Source: Thiosocius teredinicola
Lineage (GTDB): Bacteria > Pseudomonadota > Gammaproteobacteria > Chromatiales > Chromatiaceae
Reading direction: 5' to 3'
DNA: 64,000 bases
NCBI RefSeq assembly: GCF_002009425.1
Contig: NZ_CP019936.1
Coordinates: 2,715,297 to 2,779,296 of the forward strand
The notes beneath the pieces were generated by a model. That model did no database searches, was not told the DNA's origin, and worked only from the letters and a program-made list of their open reading frames with translations. This document shows positions 1 to 10,009 of the stretch, one piece after another; the first letter of the stretch is position 1, and each line of letters begins with the position of its first letter. A program made the translations under genes and the position numbers.

Positions 1-1070
1 AGACCCTGCTGATCTCGCATGCAGACCTGAATGCGATCGTCGCCCATGTCGGTATCGATGCCTTCATGGACGAATTGATTCAACGCCTGCAATCGGCACT
101 GGCCAAGTTTGATCCGGGCATCACCGAGATCCCGGTACGCGATGGTTTTCATTACGAAGCGCCGGTCACGGGACTCATAGAATGGATGCCATTGCTGGAG
201 CACCAACGCAGCGTGCTGATGAAGGTTGTCGGATACCATCCCAACAGCCCCGGCACCCTGCAGCTTCCTACCATTCTCTCGACACTCAGCAAGTACGACC
301 CGTCTTCCGGCCACCTCGTGGCGCTGGTCGACGGCACCTTCCCGACCGCCATGCGCACGGGCGCTGCCTCTGCCGTCGCCAGCCTGGCGATGGCCAAGCC
401 TGAGAGTTCGGTAGTCGGCCTGATCGGGTGCGGGGCCCAGGCCGTCACCCAACTGCATGCGCTCTGCCGGGTGTTCAACATCAGGAAGGTGCTGATCAGC
501 GATATCGATAGGCATGCGCTGGAGACGTTCGCCAGAAGGATCGACGCGTTCGCCCCCGGCCACCTGAGCGTACAAAAGGCGACAACCGACGACATCGTCT
601 CGCAGTCGGACATTCTGTGCGTTGCCACATCGGTTGAGATCGGCAAAGGCCCGGTGTTTCAAGACCAGGAGACAAAGCCCTGGCTACATGTCAACGCCGT
701 TGGGTCCGATTTCCCCGGCAAGATCGAGTGCCCCGTTACTTTACTCGAGCGAAGCTATGTCTGCCCCGACGTGCAGGAACAGGCCATTCGCGAAGGGGAA
801 TGCCAACAGCTCGCCGCTTCGCGGATCGGCGACGACCTGGTTTCCGTGGTCAAAAACACCCCACGCCATGCAGAACTGCAGGCTCGACTTAGCGTGTTCG
901 ACTCAACAGGCTGGGCGCTGGAAGACCACGTGGTCATGAACCAGATTCTCGAGTACGCCGAAGACTTCAATATCGGCAGCGAGATCGAGATAGAAAGCGT
1001 TACCTCCGACCCAAGGCACCCTTACGAATTCCTGGCACCATCGAACAAGCACCGCAAGTCCGGATCATGA
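1..1070 (+). CDS. Ornithine cyclodeaminase / mu-crystallin family protein, 5' end outside window
   Basis: NAD(P)-dependent Rossmann-fold protein of the ornithine cyclodeaminase/mu-crystallin family. Members include ornithine cyclodeaminase, alanine dehydrogenase and ketimine reductases, so the substrate cannot be fixed from sequence. The glycine-rich dinucleotide loop GLIGCGAQA is visible, preceded by the typical stretch ending in TAMRTGAASAVA. An ATG lies at 66, but the frame stays open to the window edge (codons from base 3 read TLLISHADLNAIVAHV before that ATG) and this resembles the normal family N-terminus. The true start is therefore probably upstream of the window and the gene is partial here. 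About 356 residues are visible, close to the usual family length. Confidence 0.85.
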   Translation, partial: TLLISHADLNAIVAHVGIDAFMDELIQRLQSALAKFDPGITEIPVRDGFHYEAPVTGLIEWMPLLEHQRSVLMKVVGYHPNSPGTLQLPTILSTLSKYDPSSGHLVALVDGTFPTAMRTGAASAVASLAMAKPESSVVGLIGCGAQAVTQLHALCRVFNIRKVLISDIDRHALETFARRIDAFAPGHLSVQKATTDDIVSQSDILCVATSVEIGKGPVFQDQETKPWLHVNAVGSDFPGKIECPVTLLERSYVCPDVQEQAIREGECQQLAASRIGDDLVSVVKNTPRHAELQARLSVFDSTGWALEDHVVMNQILEYAEDFNIGSEIEIESVTSDPRHPYEFLAPSNKHRKSGS

Positions 1071-1091
1071 AGCGGCCGGCCCTGCTACCGT

Positions 1092-1175
1092 GGCATTGAG
1101 CGCCGGCAGATTGGTCTGAAACGCGATCTCGTCGACCACCCGAATGATCTCTGCAATCTTGCCGCTCGAGGCATC
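1092..1175 (-). pseudogene. Relic of a chemoreceptor signalling-domain gene
   Basis: These 84 bases match bases 7539-7622, inside the chemoreceptor gene at 6888-9758, in the same orientation with 6 mismatches by eye. On the minus strand they read [23 protein letters not shown] without a stop, which is the highly conserved hairpin tip of methyl-accepting proteins that contacts CheA/CheW. Nothing else of a receptor is present: homology fades into the cyclodeaminase stop on the left and an AT-rich stretch on the right. It is either the remnant of a deleted receptor gene or a recombination scar from the intact gene. Confidence 0.8.
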
Positions 1176-1203
1176 TTTGGTTTTTTAATCTGTGTTGTTG
1201 CGC

Positions 1204-4200
1204 CTACCAAGTCAGCATCAAGTTGGCGCTCAGCGCGTGACGACTATCCGAGCCACTCAGCTCACCGTCATAGGCCACGCGCAGATTGGCGCCCTTGCCC
1301 AGTGTGCTGCTCAGACCGGCGCTCACTTCCAGGCGGTTGCGATCGAGTTCAGGTCCGTCGATGCGAAAGAGCGTGCCGGGTGCTCCGGTTAGGCTCGAAT
1401 TCAGCGTGCTGGCGCTGTCGCTGAACTCGTGCGCCCAGGCCAGCGTCGCGTCCCAGCTCAAGCCTTGATCAACTGCAGCGTCGCGCTGCGCATGGACGCC
1501 CAGACGGCTGCTCAACGAGTTCTGCGTTTCTTCCTCGACCACCAAGTTGGCCGCATCCGCGCCCGACTCGGTAAAGCCGTCACGGCGTACATGGGCGTAG
1601 CGCAGACCGGCAAACGGTGTGAGCTGCCAGCCGTTCCGTTCGAACAGGCGTCGACCGCTTTCCACGGCCAGGGTAAGGCTGCGGGCGTCGTAGTCTGCTG
1701 TGGCGGTGCGCTGCAGGGCGCCGACAACGATTTGTCGGCGGGTGTCGACCCGATGGATACCGCCATCGATGCTGGCATCCAGGTAGTTGTTTTGGTCCTG
1801 CCAGCGGCCGTAGAGCGCCACGCCCAACCAGTCGATGTCCGCATCGCCGGCGGCCAGGTCGGCATCGCTGCGTCTTGCTCCGACGGCGATACCCAGCAGG
1901 CGCTGAGGATCGAGCCAGGTATCGGCACCGCCGTACAGGCCATACCAGGAATAGTCGAGGCCGGCGGCGTTGCGGGTGTCGTCGATACTGCCCTTGCCCG
2001 CCTCCGGGCTGATCCAAAAGCCGCTGCCCTGTGGTCTCTCCGATTCGGTGTTCAGGCCGTCGATTGCCAGTTGCAGGCCGCCATGTCCACCGTTGTAGGC
2101 CAGCTGCGCCGGACGCCAAGCCGCCAACTCGGCTGTCTTGCCGGACGCCGCCGCCAAGTGCCGGGTGCGCGCCGAGAGCACCCCGGCAAAGTGACGGCCG
2201 GTGCTCATGAGCAGCGATTGGGTTGTCGCGTGCTGTGCACCGGACAGGCTGTCGTAGGCCTGCTGCGCGCCACTGGCGGTCAGGACGGTCACCTCACTGA
2301 GGATCGTCGCCATATCGCCGCTCGGGTTCGAGCCGGCAATGACACCCAGGGCATCGCCCACCGCCTGCTGGTTCGGTGTGTTTGCCACGCCGGCAAAGGT
2401 GACGTCGTTGCGGACCAGGTTGAGATAGACGTTGTTGCTGTCGTAGCTCAGGCTCGGATCGAGAAAAGCCAGACTGGAGCTGACTGCATCGAAGCTGCCG
2501 CTGATGCTGCCGGCGGTGAGGATCGTGTAGTCGGTGCTGAAGTTGTAGCTGCCCGCCTCGGGCAGGACCTGTACTGAACCGCCGGTGAGTGTTGCCGTGC
2601 CGCCGGCGATGATCCGGTCCGAGTTACCCGCGGCATCCACTTCCACCTCATAGACACCGCCGCCGGAGAAGTCGATGTCGCCGGCAACGTTCAGGGTGCC
2701 AATGGAATTACCGGGGCCGACCGCGCCGCCGCTGAGCGTAACACTACCGACCGCGCCGTTACCGCCCAGGGTGCCGCCGCTGTTGACCGTGACATCGGAG
2801 GCGAGCGAGCCGTTGACGCTGAGGATGCCGCCGTCGATGGTGGTCGGGCCGCTGTAGGTATTGGCGCCGGACAGGATCACCGTGCCGCTGCCCGCTTTAG
2901 TGAACGCGCCACTCCCGCTCATCACGCCGGCATAGGTGCCGTCGGTGCTCTGATCGAAACTCACCGTGGCGTTGTTGAGGATATCGCCTTGCAGGCTGGT
3001 GGTGGTGCCTACCAGGGTGCCACCACTAACCGTGGTGCCGCCGCTGTAAGTATTGGCGCCGGACAGGGTCAAGATGTCTGAGCCCTGTTGGATCACCGCG
3101 CCATTGCCACTGATGGCGCCCGAAAAGGTATAGGCGTTACTACGAATAAAATGTAATGTCCCGTTATTGGTGACATCACCCGTAATCGACCCCGCCGTAC
3201 CCTCAAGCGCCAGGGTGCCGTTTGATATGGTCGTGCCGCCGGAGTAATTATTGGTATTTCGAAGAATAACAATGCCACCTCCGGTTTTAACCAGGTTACC
3301 ACCGCCACTCATTACGTCATAGTAGTAGGTTCCCCCTGCTGATGCCTGATTGAACTCTACCGTGGCATCATTCGAAATATTCCCCGCATCATTTATAGCA
3401 AACCTAATGAGTCGCAAGGTTCCCTGCGAAACGACTGTGCCCCCGGCATAGTTGTTATTCGTTGCATTGAGCACCAGTGTTCCAGTACCGGTTTTGGTTA
3501 GCGTGCCACCGCCGCTGATCTGCCCACTTTGTGTCAGTGTGGTTCCTGCATCCGTGTTAAAGGTACCACCGCCTGCACTCAGGGTTGTGGCCCGATTGGT
3601 AGAAAAGCTGCCAGTGGTTTGCAATGTGCCGCCATCGAGGATGAGCGTGCCGGCCCCGAGATTGTTGTCGGCCGAGATGGAGAAGGTGCCGGCGGAAACG
3701 GTGGTGGTGCCGGAATAGGTGTTGGCGCCGCTGAGGGTCACCGTACCGGTGCTGTTCTTGGTCAGGGAGCCGGTGCCGCTCATCACGCCGGCATAGGTGC
3801 CGTCGATGGCTTGATCGAACACCACCGAGGCATTATTGAGGATGTCGCCCTGCAGGCTGGTCGTCGTACCCGCCAGGGTGCCCGCGCTCACCGTGGTACC
3901 TCCGGTGTAGGTATTGGTGCCGGACAGGGTCAAGCTGCCTACGCCGGTCTTGGTCAATGAATCGTAGCCGTCGATATCGCCGGCGATCGTGACATCCAGG
4001 TCCGTATCGATGGTGCCGCCGCCAATGTCGAGGTGTATCCCGTTGTTGATGGTCGTCGTGCCGGTGACCTGCAAGGTCCCGCTCGACAGACCGAGCGTCC
4101 CACTCCCCAGGGCATTGGCTGCGCCGATCGCGAGCGTGTCGTTATTTTCCACCCGGATCGAGACCGGCGCGGGGGTATTGCCGATACCGCCCGTCGTCTT

Positions 4201-5181
4201 GACCATGCTGTTGTTTCCGCCGAGCGTAACCGTCAGGTCGGAGTCGGGGTCGCCGATCACCAGCGCACCGCTGCCGGTGATGTTGGAATTGATGGTCAAA
4301 TCCAGCGGGCTGCCTGATCCGTCTATATACAGTCTGTTGTCGCCAATGTTGAGGGCGATGTCGTCACCGCCGATGGTCAGGTTGGTGCCGCCGCCTATGA
4401 GTCGCAGGAATGCTAAGGCGGAAGGCCCGCTGCCGATGGTGACAGTCCCGGTGGTGAGCCCCAGTGTCCCGGACAGTCCGTCGAACTCAAAGGATGTAGC
4501 GCCGCTCTCCGCTGCCTCCCGGAAAGAGCCGGCGCCGTCATCGTTCGTGTTGCTGACCGTGACCAGCAAGCCAGGCCAGGTGTCGTGGGCGGCAGAGAAC
4601 GCACTGACCGTATGGGCTGGCGGCACGGTTTCGGAATTGGCATCGGAGCTGATATCGAAGCGCCAATCGCCGCCGAGCGCCGCCGCACCCGTGGGGGTGG
4701 AGGAGGCAAGAACGCGGGCACCGGTGGCCAGCGACAGGTCCTCCACCAGTTTCCGGCCGGCGATGCCTTTACCCGCTTCGCAGCCGTAAAGGACGATGGT
4801 CGCGCCGGGCGCCAGGTACGGGCGCCAGCGGCGTCCCATGGCGGACAGGCTCTGGCTGTCCAGGACCTTGCCGGAGATCGACAAGCGCCCGGGCGCGCCG
4901 TGGCTGACCAAGTGCAGCGCCTGTACCGGTTGGTCCGCGCCGGCCAGTGCCTCGAACACAGGATCGGCCACGCCGGGCTTTGACAGATGCACCGTTACGT
5001 CCCGCTCGGCTGCCGCCATCAGCAGGGCCGGCCAGGGCGTTTCCGCATCCAGGACCGCGAGCTTGGCGGCAGCCAGCGCCGGCTGTCCCGTCGACAGGAG
5101 AATCAGTAACACGGACAGAAAAACTGTGCCGGTTTTGGTGCCGAGGGCATTGTTGAAGACGGAACGGTAGATGTGGTTCAT
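1204..5181 (-). CDS. Type Va autotransporter adhesin with DUF4347 head domain
   Basis: Large self-exporting surface protein (1325 residues from the chosen start). The ATG at 5181 follows GGGGAG and begins MNHIYRSVFNNALGT, an extended signal peptide region typical of large autotransporters. An in-frame start at 5277 would add 32 unrelated residues. Cleavage is likely after ALAA near residue 38. Residues about 40-180 form a DUF4347-type domain with HLVSHG (His94) and LYGCEAG (Cys134). A long run of autotransporter-associated beta-strand repeats (GxLTKxGxGTLxLSGxNTYxGGTxV) makes the passenger helix. The last 265 or so residues are a beta-barrel ending in W. It lies downstream of an AraC-type regulator on the same strand. 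Role in adhesion is inferred. Confidence 0.9.
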   Translation of the reverse strand: MNHIYRSVFNNALGTKTGTVFLSVLLILLSTGQPALAAAKLAVLDAETPWPALLMAAAERDVTVHLSKPGVADPVFEALAGADQPVQALHLVSHGAPGRLSISGKVLDSQSLSAMGRRWRPYLAPGATIVLYGCEAGKGIAGRKLVEDLSLATGARVLASSTPTGAAALGGDWRFDISSDANSETVPPAHTVSAFSAAHDTWPGLLVTVSNTNDDGAGSFREAAESGATSFEFDGLSGTLGLTTGTVTIGSGPSALAFLRLIGGGTNLTIGGDDIALNIGDNRLYIDGSGSPLDLTINSNITGSGALVIGDPDSDLTVTLGGNNSMVKTTGGIGNTPAPVSIRVENNDTLAIGAANALGSGTLGLSSGTLQVTGTTTINNGIHLDIGGGTIDTDLDVTIAGDIDGYDSLTKTGVGSLTLSGTNTYTGGTTVSAGTLAGTTTSLQGDILNNASVVFDQAIDGTYAGVMSGTGSLTKNSTGTVTLSGANTYSGTTTVSAGTFSISADNNLGAGTLILDGGTLQTTGSFSTNRATTLSAGGGTFNTDAGTTLTQSGQISGGGTLTKTGTGTLVLNATNNNYAGGTVVSQGTLRLIRFAINDAGNISNDATVEFNQASAGGTYYYDVMSGGGNLVKTGGGIVILRNTNNYSGGTTISNGTLALEGTAGSITGDVTNNGTLHFIRSNAYTFSGAISGNGAVIQQGSDILTLSGANTYSGGTTVSGGTLVGTTTSLQGDILNNATVSFDQSTDGTYAGVMSGSGAFTKAGSGTVILSGANTYSGPTTIDGGILSVNGSLASDVTVNSGGTLGGNGAVGSVTLSGGAVGPGNSIGTLNVAGDIDFSGGGVYEVEVDAAGNSDRIIAGGTATLTGGSVQVLPEAGSYNFSTDYTILTAGSISGSFDAVSSSLAFLDPSLSYDSNNVYLNLVRNDVTFAGVANTPNQQAVGDALGVIAGSNPSGDMATILSEVTVLTASGAQQAYDSLSGAQHATTQSLLMSTGRHFAGVLSARTRHLAAASGKTAELAAWRPAQLAYNGGHGGLQLAIDGLNTESERPQGSGFWISPEAGKGSIDDTRNAAGLDYSWYGLYGGADTWLDPQRLLGIAVGARRSDADLAAGDADIDWLGVALYGRWQDQNNYLDASIDGGIHRVDTRRQIVVGALQRTATADYDARSLTLAVESGRRLFERNGWQLTPFAGLRYAHVRRDGFTESGADAANLVVEEETQNSLSSRLGVHAQRDAAVDQGLSWDATLAWAHEFSDSASTLNSSLTGAPGTLFRIDGPELDRNRLEVSAGLSSTLGKGANLRVAYDGELSGSDSRHALSANLMLTW
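2854..3073 (-). repeat. Autotransporter internal repeat, copy B
   Basis: About 220 bases encoding GTTTSLQGDILNNA and DGTYAGVMSGSG blocks of the passenger. It is closely matched by 3714-3934, about 860 bases away in the same orientation. This is a within-gene duplication of beta-strand repeat units and a possible site of length variation. Confidence 0.75.
3714..3934 (-). repeat. Autotransporter internal repeat, copy A
   Basis: Partner of 2854-3073. It encodes the same order of motifs (GTVTLSGANTYSG, GTYAGVMSGTG, SLQGDILNNA) with scattered substitutions, so the duplication is not brand new. Confidence 0.75.
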
Positions 5182-5384
5182 GGCTGCAGGCTCCCCATAA
5201 TTAAGGGAAGGCCGCAGCAGCAGGATCGCGCATGCACGCGACCCGGCCTTCCCCCGGTGCTCACTCAATATCGTCAATCCTGGCTGCGGCCTGTTGCACT
5301 TTGCATTGGCCTTCAGCGCGGTTTGAAAGTTGACGAATCGCGAGGGGAATACTGCCGATAGCTACGGAAACCCGATATCACATT

Positions 5385-5408
5385 TTCGCAAACATGGTGT
5401 TTGCCGAA
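5385..5408 (-). promoter_or_regulatory. Inverted repeat between araC-type gene and autotransporter
   Basis: Near-perfect palindrome with arms TTCGCAAAC and GTTTGCCGAA around a 5-base spacer, lying just after the AraC-type gene stop and about 200 bases upstream of the autotransporter start. On the minus strand it could be a weak terminator for the regulator or an operator for the adhesin. No U-tract follows, so an operator is a fair alternative. Confidence 0.35.
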
Positions 5409-5413
5409 CGGGA

Positions 5414-6421
5414 TCAGCGATTGGCGAGCGCAAGGGTCTCGGATGGCGTTTCGCCGAACATCTGCCGATAGTCTTGGGCGAATTTGCTCAGGTGGAAGAA
5501 GCTCCAGCGGGTGGCGGCTTCGGTGACGGTCAGGTTGGAGTCCGGTTGGCGAAGATCGGCGCGCACGCGGTTGAGGCGCAGTGTGCGCAGGTAGGCCACC
5601 GGTGTCATCCCCATCAGATCGCGGAAGCCATATTGCAGGCTGCGCTGGCTGATGCCTAAGTGCTTGCAGATTTCGACCATCGAGGGGCAGTGCCCTCGCT
5701 TCAGGCTGTCTTCTAGAAACTCGCGACTGTGCCGAACCATGTGCCTGGCCCGATGGCGAGCCCGGAAGTCGATGCTATGTTCGATGGGAAGCGGGTCGGC
5801 CTGGTCGAGGGCGAGCAGAACACTATCGGTGACAATCTGTGAGATTTGGTCCGCGTCGGGTGCGTACTTGCGCGCCAGCGCTGCCGGAATCACGTCAAAC
5901 AGTGCGTTGAGAAAGGCGTCGAGGCGTTTTTGTCCCGGGCTTTTGAACACCCCGATTCGATCCGGGTTCGCCGTAAGATTCGGTGTGCCGAAGGCCTGCT
6001 GGGCTTCGAGCAGTTGTTGCTGATCGAAACGCACGTACATGATTTCGAATCCGGCCGGCACCTGTACATCGAATTCGCTGCCAGCGGGTAGATAAAACAT
6101 CAAGCCGTTCGCCGGTATCTGATATTCACAAAAGCGCGCCAGCGGAGCTGTCTGCCGGTGAAAGGAAATGGTGCAGTGGCCGTGCGACATCAGGCCCTGC
6201 TTGTGTACCAGCTGGCTCTGGCTTTCACGCACCACGCGTTGTCTGCCGGTATCCAGCTCCTGGAATGAGCCGACATAGTCGCCGCGGCTCAGCTGGCAGA
6301 ACTCGGTGGGCAGCCAGGATTGGTGCAGCGAATGCTCCGAGGCATCCTGTAGCTTCAGGTCGAGATGACGTGGCGGGACGGCGGCTCGACCAGGTTTGTT
6401 TGGCTTGCTTGCGTTTGGCAC
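5414..6421 (-). CDS. AraC family transcriptional regulator
   Basis: DNA-binding regulator of 335 residues with a C-terminal AraC/XylS double helix-turn-helix. The region includes LGISQRSLQYGFRDLMGMTPVAYL followed by a degenerate second helix-turn-helix ending MFGETPSETLAL, where the family consensus is usually FxxxFGxxPS. The N-terminal 200 residues form a cupin-like sensor domain whose ligand cannot be predicted. The gene is directly upstream of the autotransporter on the same strand, 230 bases apart, so it may control that adhesin. The start at 6421 is the best available ATG-like codon but the first residues are low complexity and a slightly later start is possible. Confidence 0.85.
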   Translation of the reverse strand: MPNASKPNKPGRAAVPPRHLDLKLQDASEHSLHQSWLPTEFCQLSRGDYVGSFQELDTGRQRVVRESQSQLVHKQGLMSHGHCTISFHRQTAPLARFCEYQIPANGLMFYLPAGSEFDVQVPAGFEIMYVRFDQQQLLEAQQAFGTPNLTANPDRIGVFKSPGQKRLDAFLNALFDVIPAALARKYAPDADQISQIVTDSVLLALDQADPLPIEHSIDFRARHRARHMVRHSREFLEDSLKRGHCPSMVEICKHLGISQRSLQYGFRDLMGMTPVAYLRTLRLNRVRADLRQPDSNLTVTEAATRWSFFHLSKFAQDYRQMFGETPSETLALANR

Positions 6422-6887
6422 GGTTTATTGTCTGCTTGGTTGTTTCAGCCAGTCAGATCGTTGGTGAGCACCCCGGATGGTTTCGACCGGGCAAACTCCG
6501 CCGCGTAGTTGCTGGATTGGTGGCACTCAACGGGGCTTTCATATAGATCCGACCTTCTTACGGCCATGTCGAGAAAGGTTGTCGCCGCAGTTCGCGCGCA
6601 CGAGCGCCGCCAGCAGCCGAAAGCTTTCTCGAATGGCACACTTGTGAGGATATGCCGCATTCTGCCGTTTGAGAAATCCAAAAAATAGTCAGACATCCGC
6701 AGTCAGGCTTGCCCAAGCTACATGGACAACAGGGGGGCGCGGCGTATCCAAGGTCTTCAGGACGTGCGTGCACTTCATGCACTTACCTACTCCTCGTGCA
6801 GGCAGCCTTCCAGGCAAGCCAGATCGTCGCCGAGGTGCCCGGTGATGCTGTCAGTGGCGATGTCTATGGTGCCGCTTAGGGGTAGCT
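6422..6887. other. Gene-free stretch
   Basis: About 466 bases between the AraC-type gene and the chemoreceptor stop. Short open frames here look non-coding by composition and have no convincing ribosome site. No RNA gene or strong hairpin was seen. It presumably carries the promoter of the AraC-type gene and the 3' end of the receptor transcript. Confidence 0.5.
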
Positions 6888-9758
6888 TCAAAACTCTTCC
6901 CAGTCGTCTTCGTCAAACTTCTGCGCGCTCGGCGTCGGCTTTACGGCCACCGGTTTCTTCGCCACTGTCGGCGCAGGCGGCGTTGCCTTCGGTTTCTCCC
7001 CGGCCTGATCCTTTGCTCGAGGTACCGGGGGTGGCGTAGCGACGGTTGCCTTCGGCTGACCGACCGGTTTCGCCGGCGTGCTGACGGTCGATGATGCGGG
7101 CGGCAGTTGCTTATCCTGGGCCGGCATCCCCGGCAGGCGGAAGAACCCGACCAGGTCTTTCATCTCTTGCGCCTTGTCGCTCATCGACGCCGACGCCGCC
7201 GACGTCTGTTCGGCCAGTGCCGCGTTCTGCTGCGTCACTTCATCCATCGACGTGACTGCGATATTGACCTGATCGATACCGGAAGACTGCTCGGACGATG
7301 CAGCGGCAATCTCGGCAATGATGTCGTTGACCTTCTTAACACCGACAACGATCTCTTCGAGCGTCGTGCCCGATTCGCTGACCAGCTCGGTGCCGACCTT
7401 CACCTTGGTGACCGAGTCATTGATCAGGTCCTTGATTTCGCGTGCCGCCGTTGCCGAGCGACCGGCGAGGTTGCGTACCTCGGTCGCAACCACCGCAAAG
7501 CCCCGCCCCTGCTCGCCCGCGCGCGCTGCCTCGACCGAGGCATTGAGCGCCAGCAGGTTGGTCTGGAACGCGATCTCGTCGATCACCCGGATGATCTCTG
7601 CAATCTTGCTGCTCGAGGCATCGATGTCTGCCATCGCCGACACGGCACGGCCGACGACCTCACCGCCACGCGCTGCCAGTTGACTCGCACTCGCGGAAAC
7701 CTGGCTGGCCTGTTGCGCATTGTCGGCATTGTTGCGCACCGTCGAGGTCAGTTCCTCCATCGATGCGGCCGTCTGCTCCAGTGACGACGCCTGCTGCTCG
7801 GTACGCGACGACAGGTTGTTGTTGCCGGACGAGATCTCGGTAGCACCGTCGTTGATGGCATCAGCGGCCTCGCGCATCTCGTTCACTGTCTTGGCAATAT
7901 TCGTGATGGTGCTGTTCACGTCGTTGCGCACCTTGCCGAATGCCCCTTTGTAATCGCGTTCGATCGCCTTCGTCAGATCGCCCTTGGCCATATATCCCAT
8001 CGAATCGGCGATATCGCTGAATACGTTATCGGTGACCTCGACCAACTCATTGATATTGGCAGCCAGGCGACGGAAAAAGCCCTGTTTGTCGTCCAATCGA
8101 ACACGTTCACCCAGCTCGCCATCGCGTGCGGAGGCGACGATCTCATCGATCTCGCGTTCAACCGCGACCTCGGCAGTGCGATTGGTCCACTCGACAACAG
8201 TACCCAGACGGCTACCCTCGCCGTCGAGCACGGGGTTGGCGACGACCTTGAGCGTGAGGCCGGCAACCTCGATCTCGTTGCTGACGGTCGACGTCATTCC
8301 TTCGAGCAGGCTGCGCTGGTGACTCGGGTCCTTGTGGAAGACATCCATGTTCGCGTGCAGCAGCTCCGCAGCATTGAAGCCCGGCAGCACACGCCGAAGA
8401 TCGGGCTCGGCATCTGTGAACATCCGCTCGAGCGTCTTGTTCATATAGATGATGTTGTAGTCCTTGTCCGCGACCATCACCGAACTGCTGACGTTGTCCA
8501 GCGCGGTACGGATGCGCAGGTTTTCCATCGCATAGCGGCGTTCGTCTTCGAGCCGGCGTTTTTCTTCCTCGGCCGCCTTCAGTTCCGTCGTGAGGTCCGC
8601 CCATTCCACTGCGGTGCCGAGGCGCTCACCCTGCGCATCCACCACCGGGTTGGCGATGATCCGGAAGGTGCGCGCACCAACCGTCACCTGCGACTCATAG
8701 GTGTCTTTGAGGGTTTCGAGGAGGCGTCGCTGATGCGCCGGACTGCGGTGGAACACATCGATGTTGCGGCCGATCAGGTTTTTCGCATCGAAGCCCGGAA
8801 GCATCTCGCGCAGGTCCTGCTCGGCATCACTGAACATCTGCTCCACTGCCTGATTGGTGTAGATGATGTTGTAGTCTTTGTCGGCAACAATCACGTTGGT
8901 GCTGACACAATCGAGCGCCGTCTTGATACGGGTCGCCGCGTCGCTCTGACGCTTGGTGTCGTCGATGATGCCGCCGAAGCGCTCGATAGCGGTATTGAAA
9001 TGCCCCGCCAGATCGCCGATCTCGTCACGTGACCGGACCTCGATTCGCTGCGACCAGTCGGCGTCGCCCTCGGCGACCTGGCGCATCATGCCGGTAAGCT
9101 CTTTGAGCGGTCTGGAAACGATACGGGCAAACAATGCACCGATCACCAACAATCCGAGCACCATCAACGCCGAGTTGATACCGATGTTGGCGAGCAGGTC
9201 GCGGCGCACCGCACCGTCGAGGGCTTTCAACGAGTAATCCACGCGCACCGCGCCGAGTATCTCGCCCGGCTGCGCAGCGTGACAGCTGATGCAGTTTGTG
9301 CCACGAAAATTATCGCTTGCCGGCAATGGGACAACGACGGTCAACACGCGCCCATTGTCGCCGTCCGCAATCTGCATGATCTCTTCGCCACTCAGCCCGC
9401 GTCGGTCCAGATCGTCGCGCGCTTTCGCGTAGTCGCTTCCCGCGCCGAACAGCTTGATAACGCTTTCACCGCGAACGATGCGCGCGTCCACGACTTCCTT
9501 TCGCGTCAGCAGTTTGTTGCGCGCAATGTCCCGGTTGGCCATGCCACCCGTCAACATCAGGGTATTGATGTTGTCGAAGTACGAATCGGCGAGATCGCGT
9601 GTCTGATGCTCGACAAGGTGCTCAACCATCGTACTCTGGCTGTAGGCCAGATATGACGCGGTCGCGACAAGCATCACGGCGAACAGCGAAACCAGCATCC
9701 GATAGATTTTGCCGCGCACCGAATTGCCGCGAGTCAGTGCTGCGAGATTGATAGCCAT
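6888..9758 (-). CDS. Methyl-accepting chemotaxis protein with heme-c sensor motif and two PAS domains
   Basis: Inner-membrane chemoreceptor of 956 residues. The ATG at 9758 is preceded by AGGGAG; an in-frame start at 9839 lacks this and would add 27 residues before the first membrane helix. Order: membrane helix about 21-41, periplasmic domain, CISCH at 156-160 (a CxxCH heme-c attachment motif), second membrane helix about 192-212, HAMP, two similar PAS domains (both with [10 protein letters not shown]), then the signalling hairpin with [13 protein letters not shown]. The C-terminus is a Pro/Ala/Lys linker ending DWEEF, matching the xWxxF tether for CheR/CheB. It probably senses redox, oxygen or NO through heme and signals to CheA/CheW. 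No che genes are nearby. A fragment of a related gene lies at 1092-1175. Confidence 0.93.
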   Translation of the reverse strand: MAINLAALTRGNSVRGKIYRMLVSLFAVMLVATASYLAYSQSTMVEHLVEHQTRDLADSYFDNINTLMLTGGMANRDIARNKLLTRKEVVDARIVRGESVIKLFGAGSDYAKARDDLDRRGLSGEEIMQIADGDNGRVLTVVVPLPASDNFRGTNCISCHAAQPGEILGAVRVDYSLKALDGAVRRDLLANIGINSALMVLGLLVIGALFARIVSRPLKELTGMMRQVAEGDADWSQRIEVRSRDEIGDLAGHFNTAIERFGGIIDDTKRQSDAATRIKTALDCVSTNVIVADKDYNIIYTNQAVEQMFSDAEQDLREMLPGFDAKNLIGRNIDVFHRSPAHQRRLLETLKDTYESQVTVGARTFRIIANPVVDAQGERLGTAVEWADLTTELKAAEEEKRRLEDERRYAMENLRIRTALDNVSSSVMVADKDYNIIYMNKTLERMFTDAEPDLRRVLPGFNAAELLHANMDVFHKDPSHQRSLLEGMTSTVSNEIEVAGLTLKVVANPVLDGEGSRLGTVVEWTNRTAEVAVEREIDEIVASARDGELGERVRLDDKQGFFRRLAANINELVEVTDNVFSDIADSMGYMAKGDLTKAIERDYKGAFGKVRNDVNSTITNIAKTVNEMREAADAINDGATEISSGNNNLSSRTEQQASSLEQTAASMEELTSTVRNNADNAQQASQVSASASQLAARGGEVVGRAVSAMADIDASSSKIAEIIRVIDEIAFQTNLLALNASVEAARAGEQGRGFAVVATEVRNLAGRSATAAREIKDLINDSVTKVKVGTELVSESGTTLEEIVVGVKKVNDIIAEIAAASSEQSSGIDQVNIAVTSMDEVTQQNAALAEQTSAASASMSDKAQEMKDLVGFFRLPGMPAQDKQLPPASSTVSTPAKPVGQPKATVATPPPVPRAKDQAGEKPKATPPAPTVAKKPVAVKPTPSAQKFDEDDWEEF

Positions 9759-10009
9759 GGTTTCTCCCTGGGCGAATGCGCATTCGAATCGACACGCGAT
9801 ACCCTTTACATCGGCAGGGAAATAGGCAGGTTTAGACACGATTCAAGCGACGTGCGTCGGCCGCCAGCCACAATTCCGAGTTGGCCTGCCAAACCCGCTT
9901 TATGGCCGCGGAAAGCCCCGTAACTGACACCCGCGCGCCGGGCATCACCTGAATACCAAACAGCCATCACGTTCGTAATCACCGTCAAAATACAGTTACA
10001 TTGCGACTC

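Noticed and set aside
1429-2577. Plus-strand open frame opposite the autotransporter barrel
   Set aside because: Antisense to a gene with clear barrel and repeat motifs; Gly/Ala/Gln-rich product typical of shadow frames.
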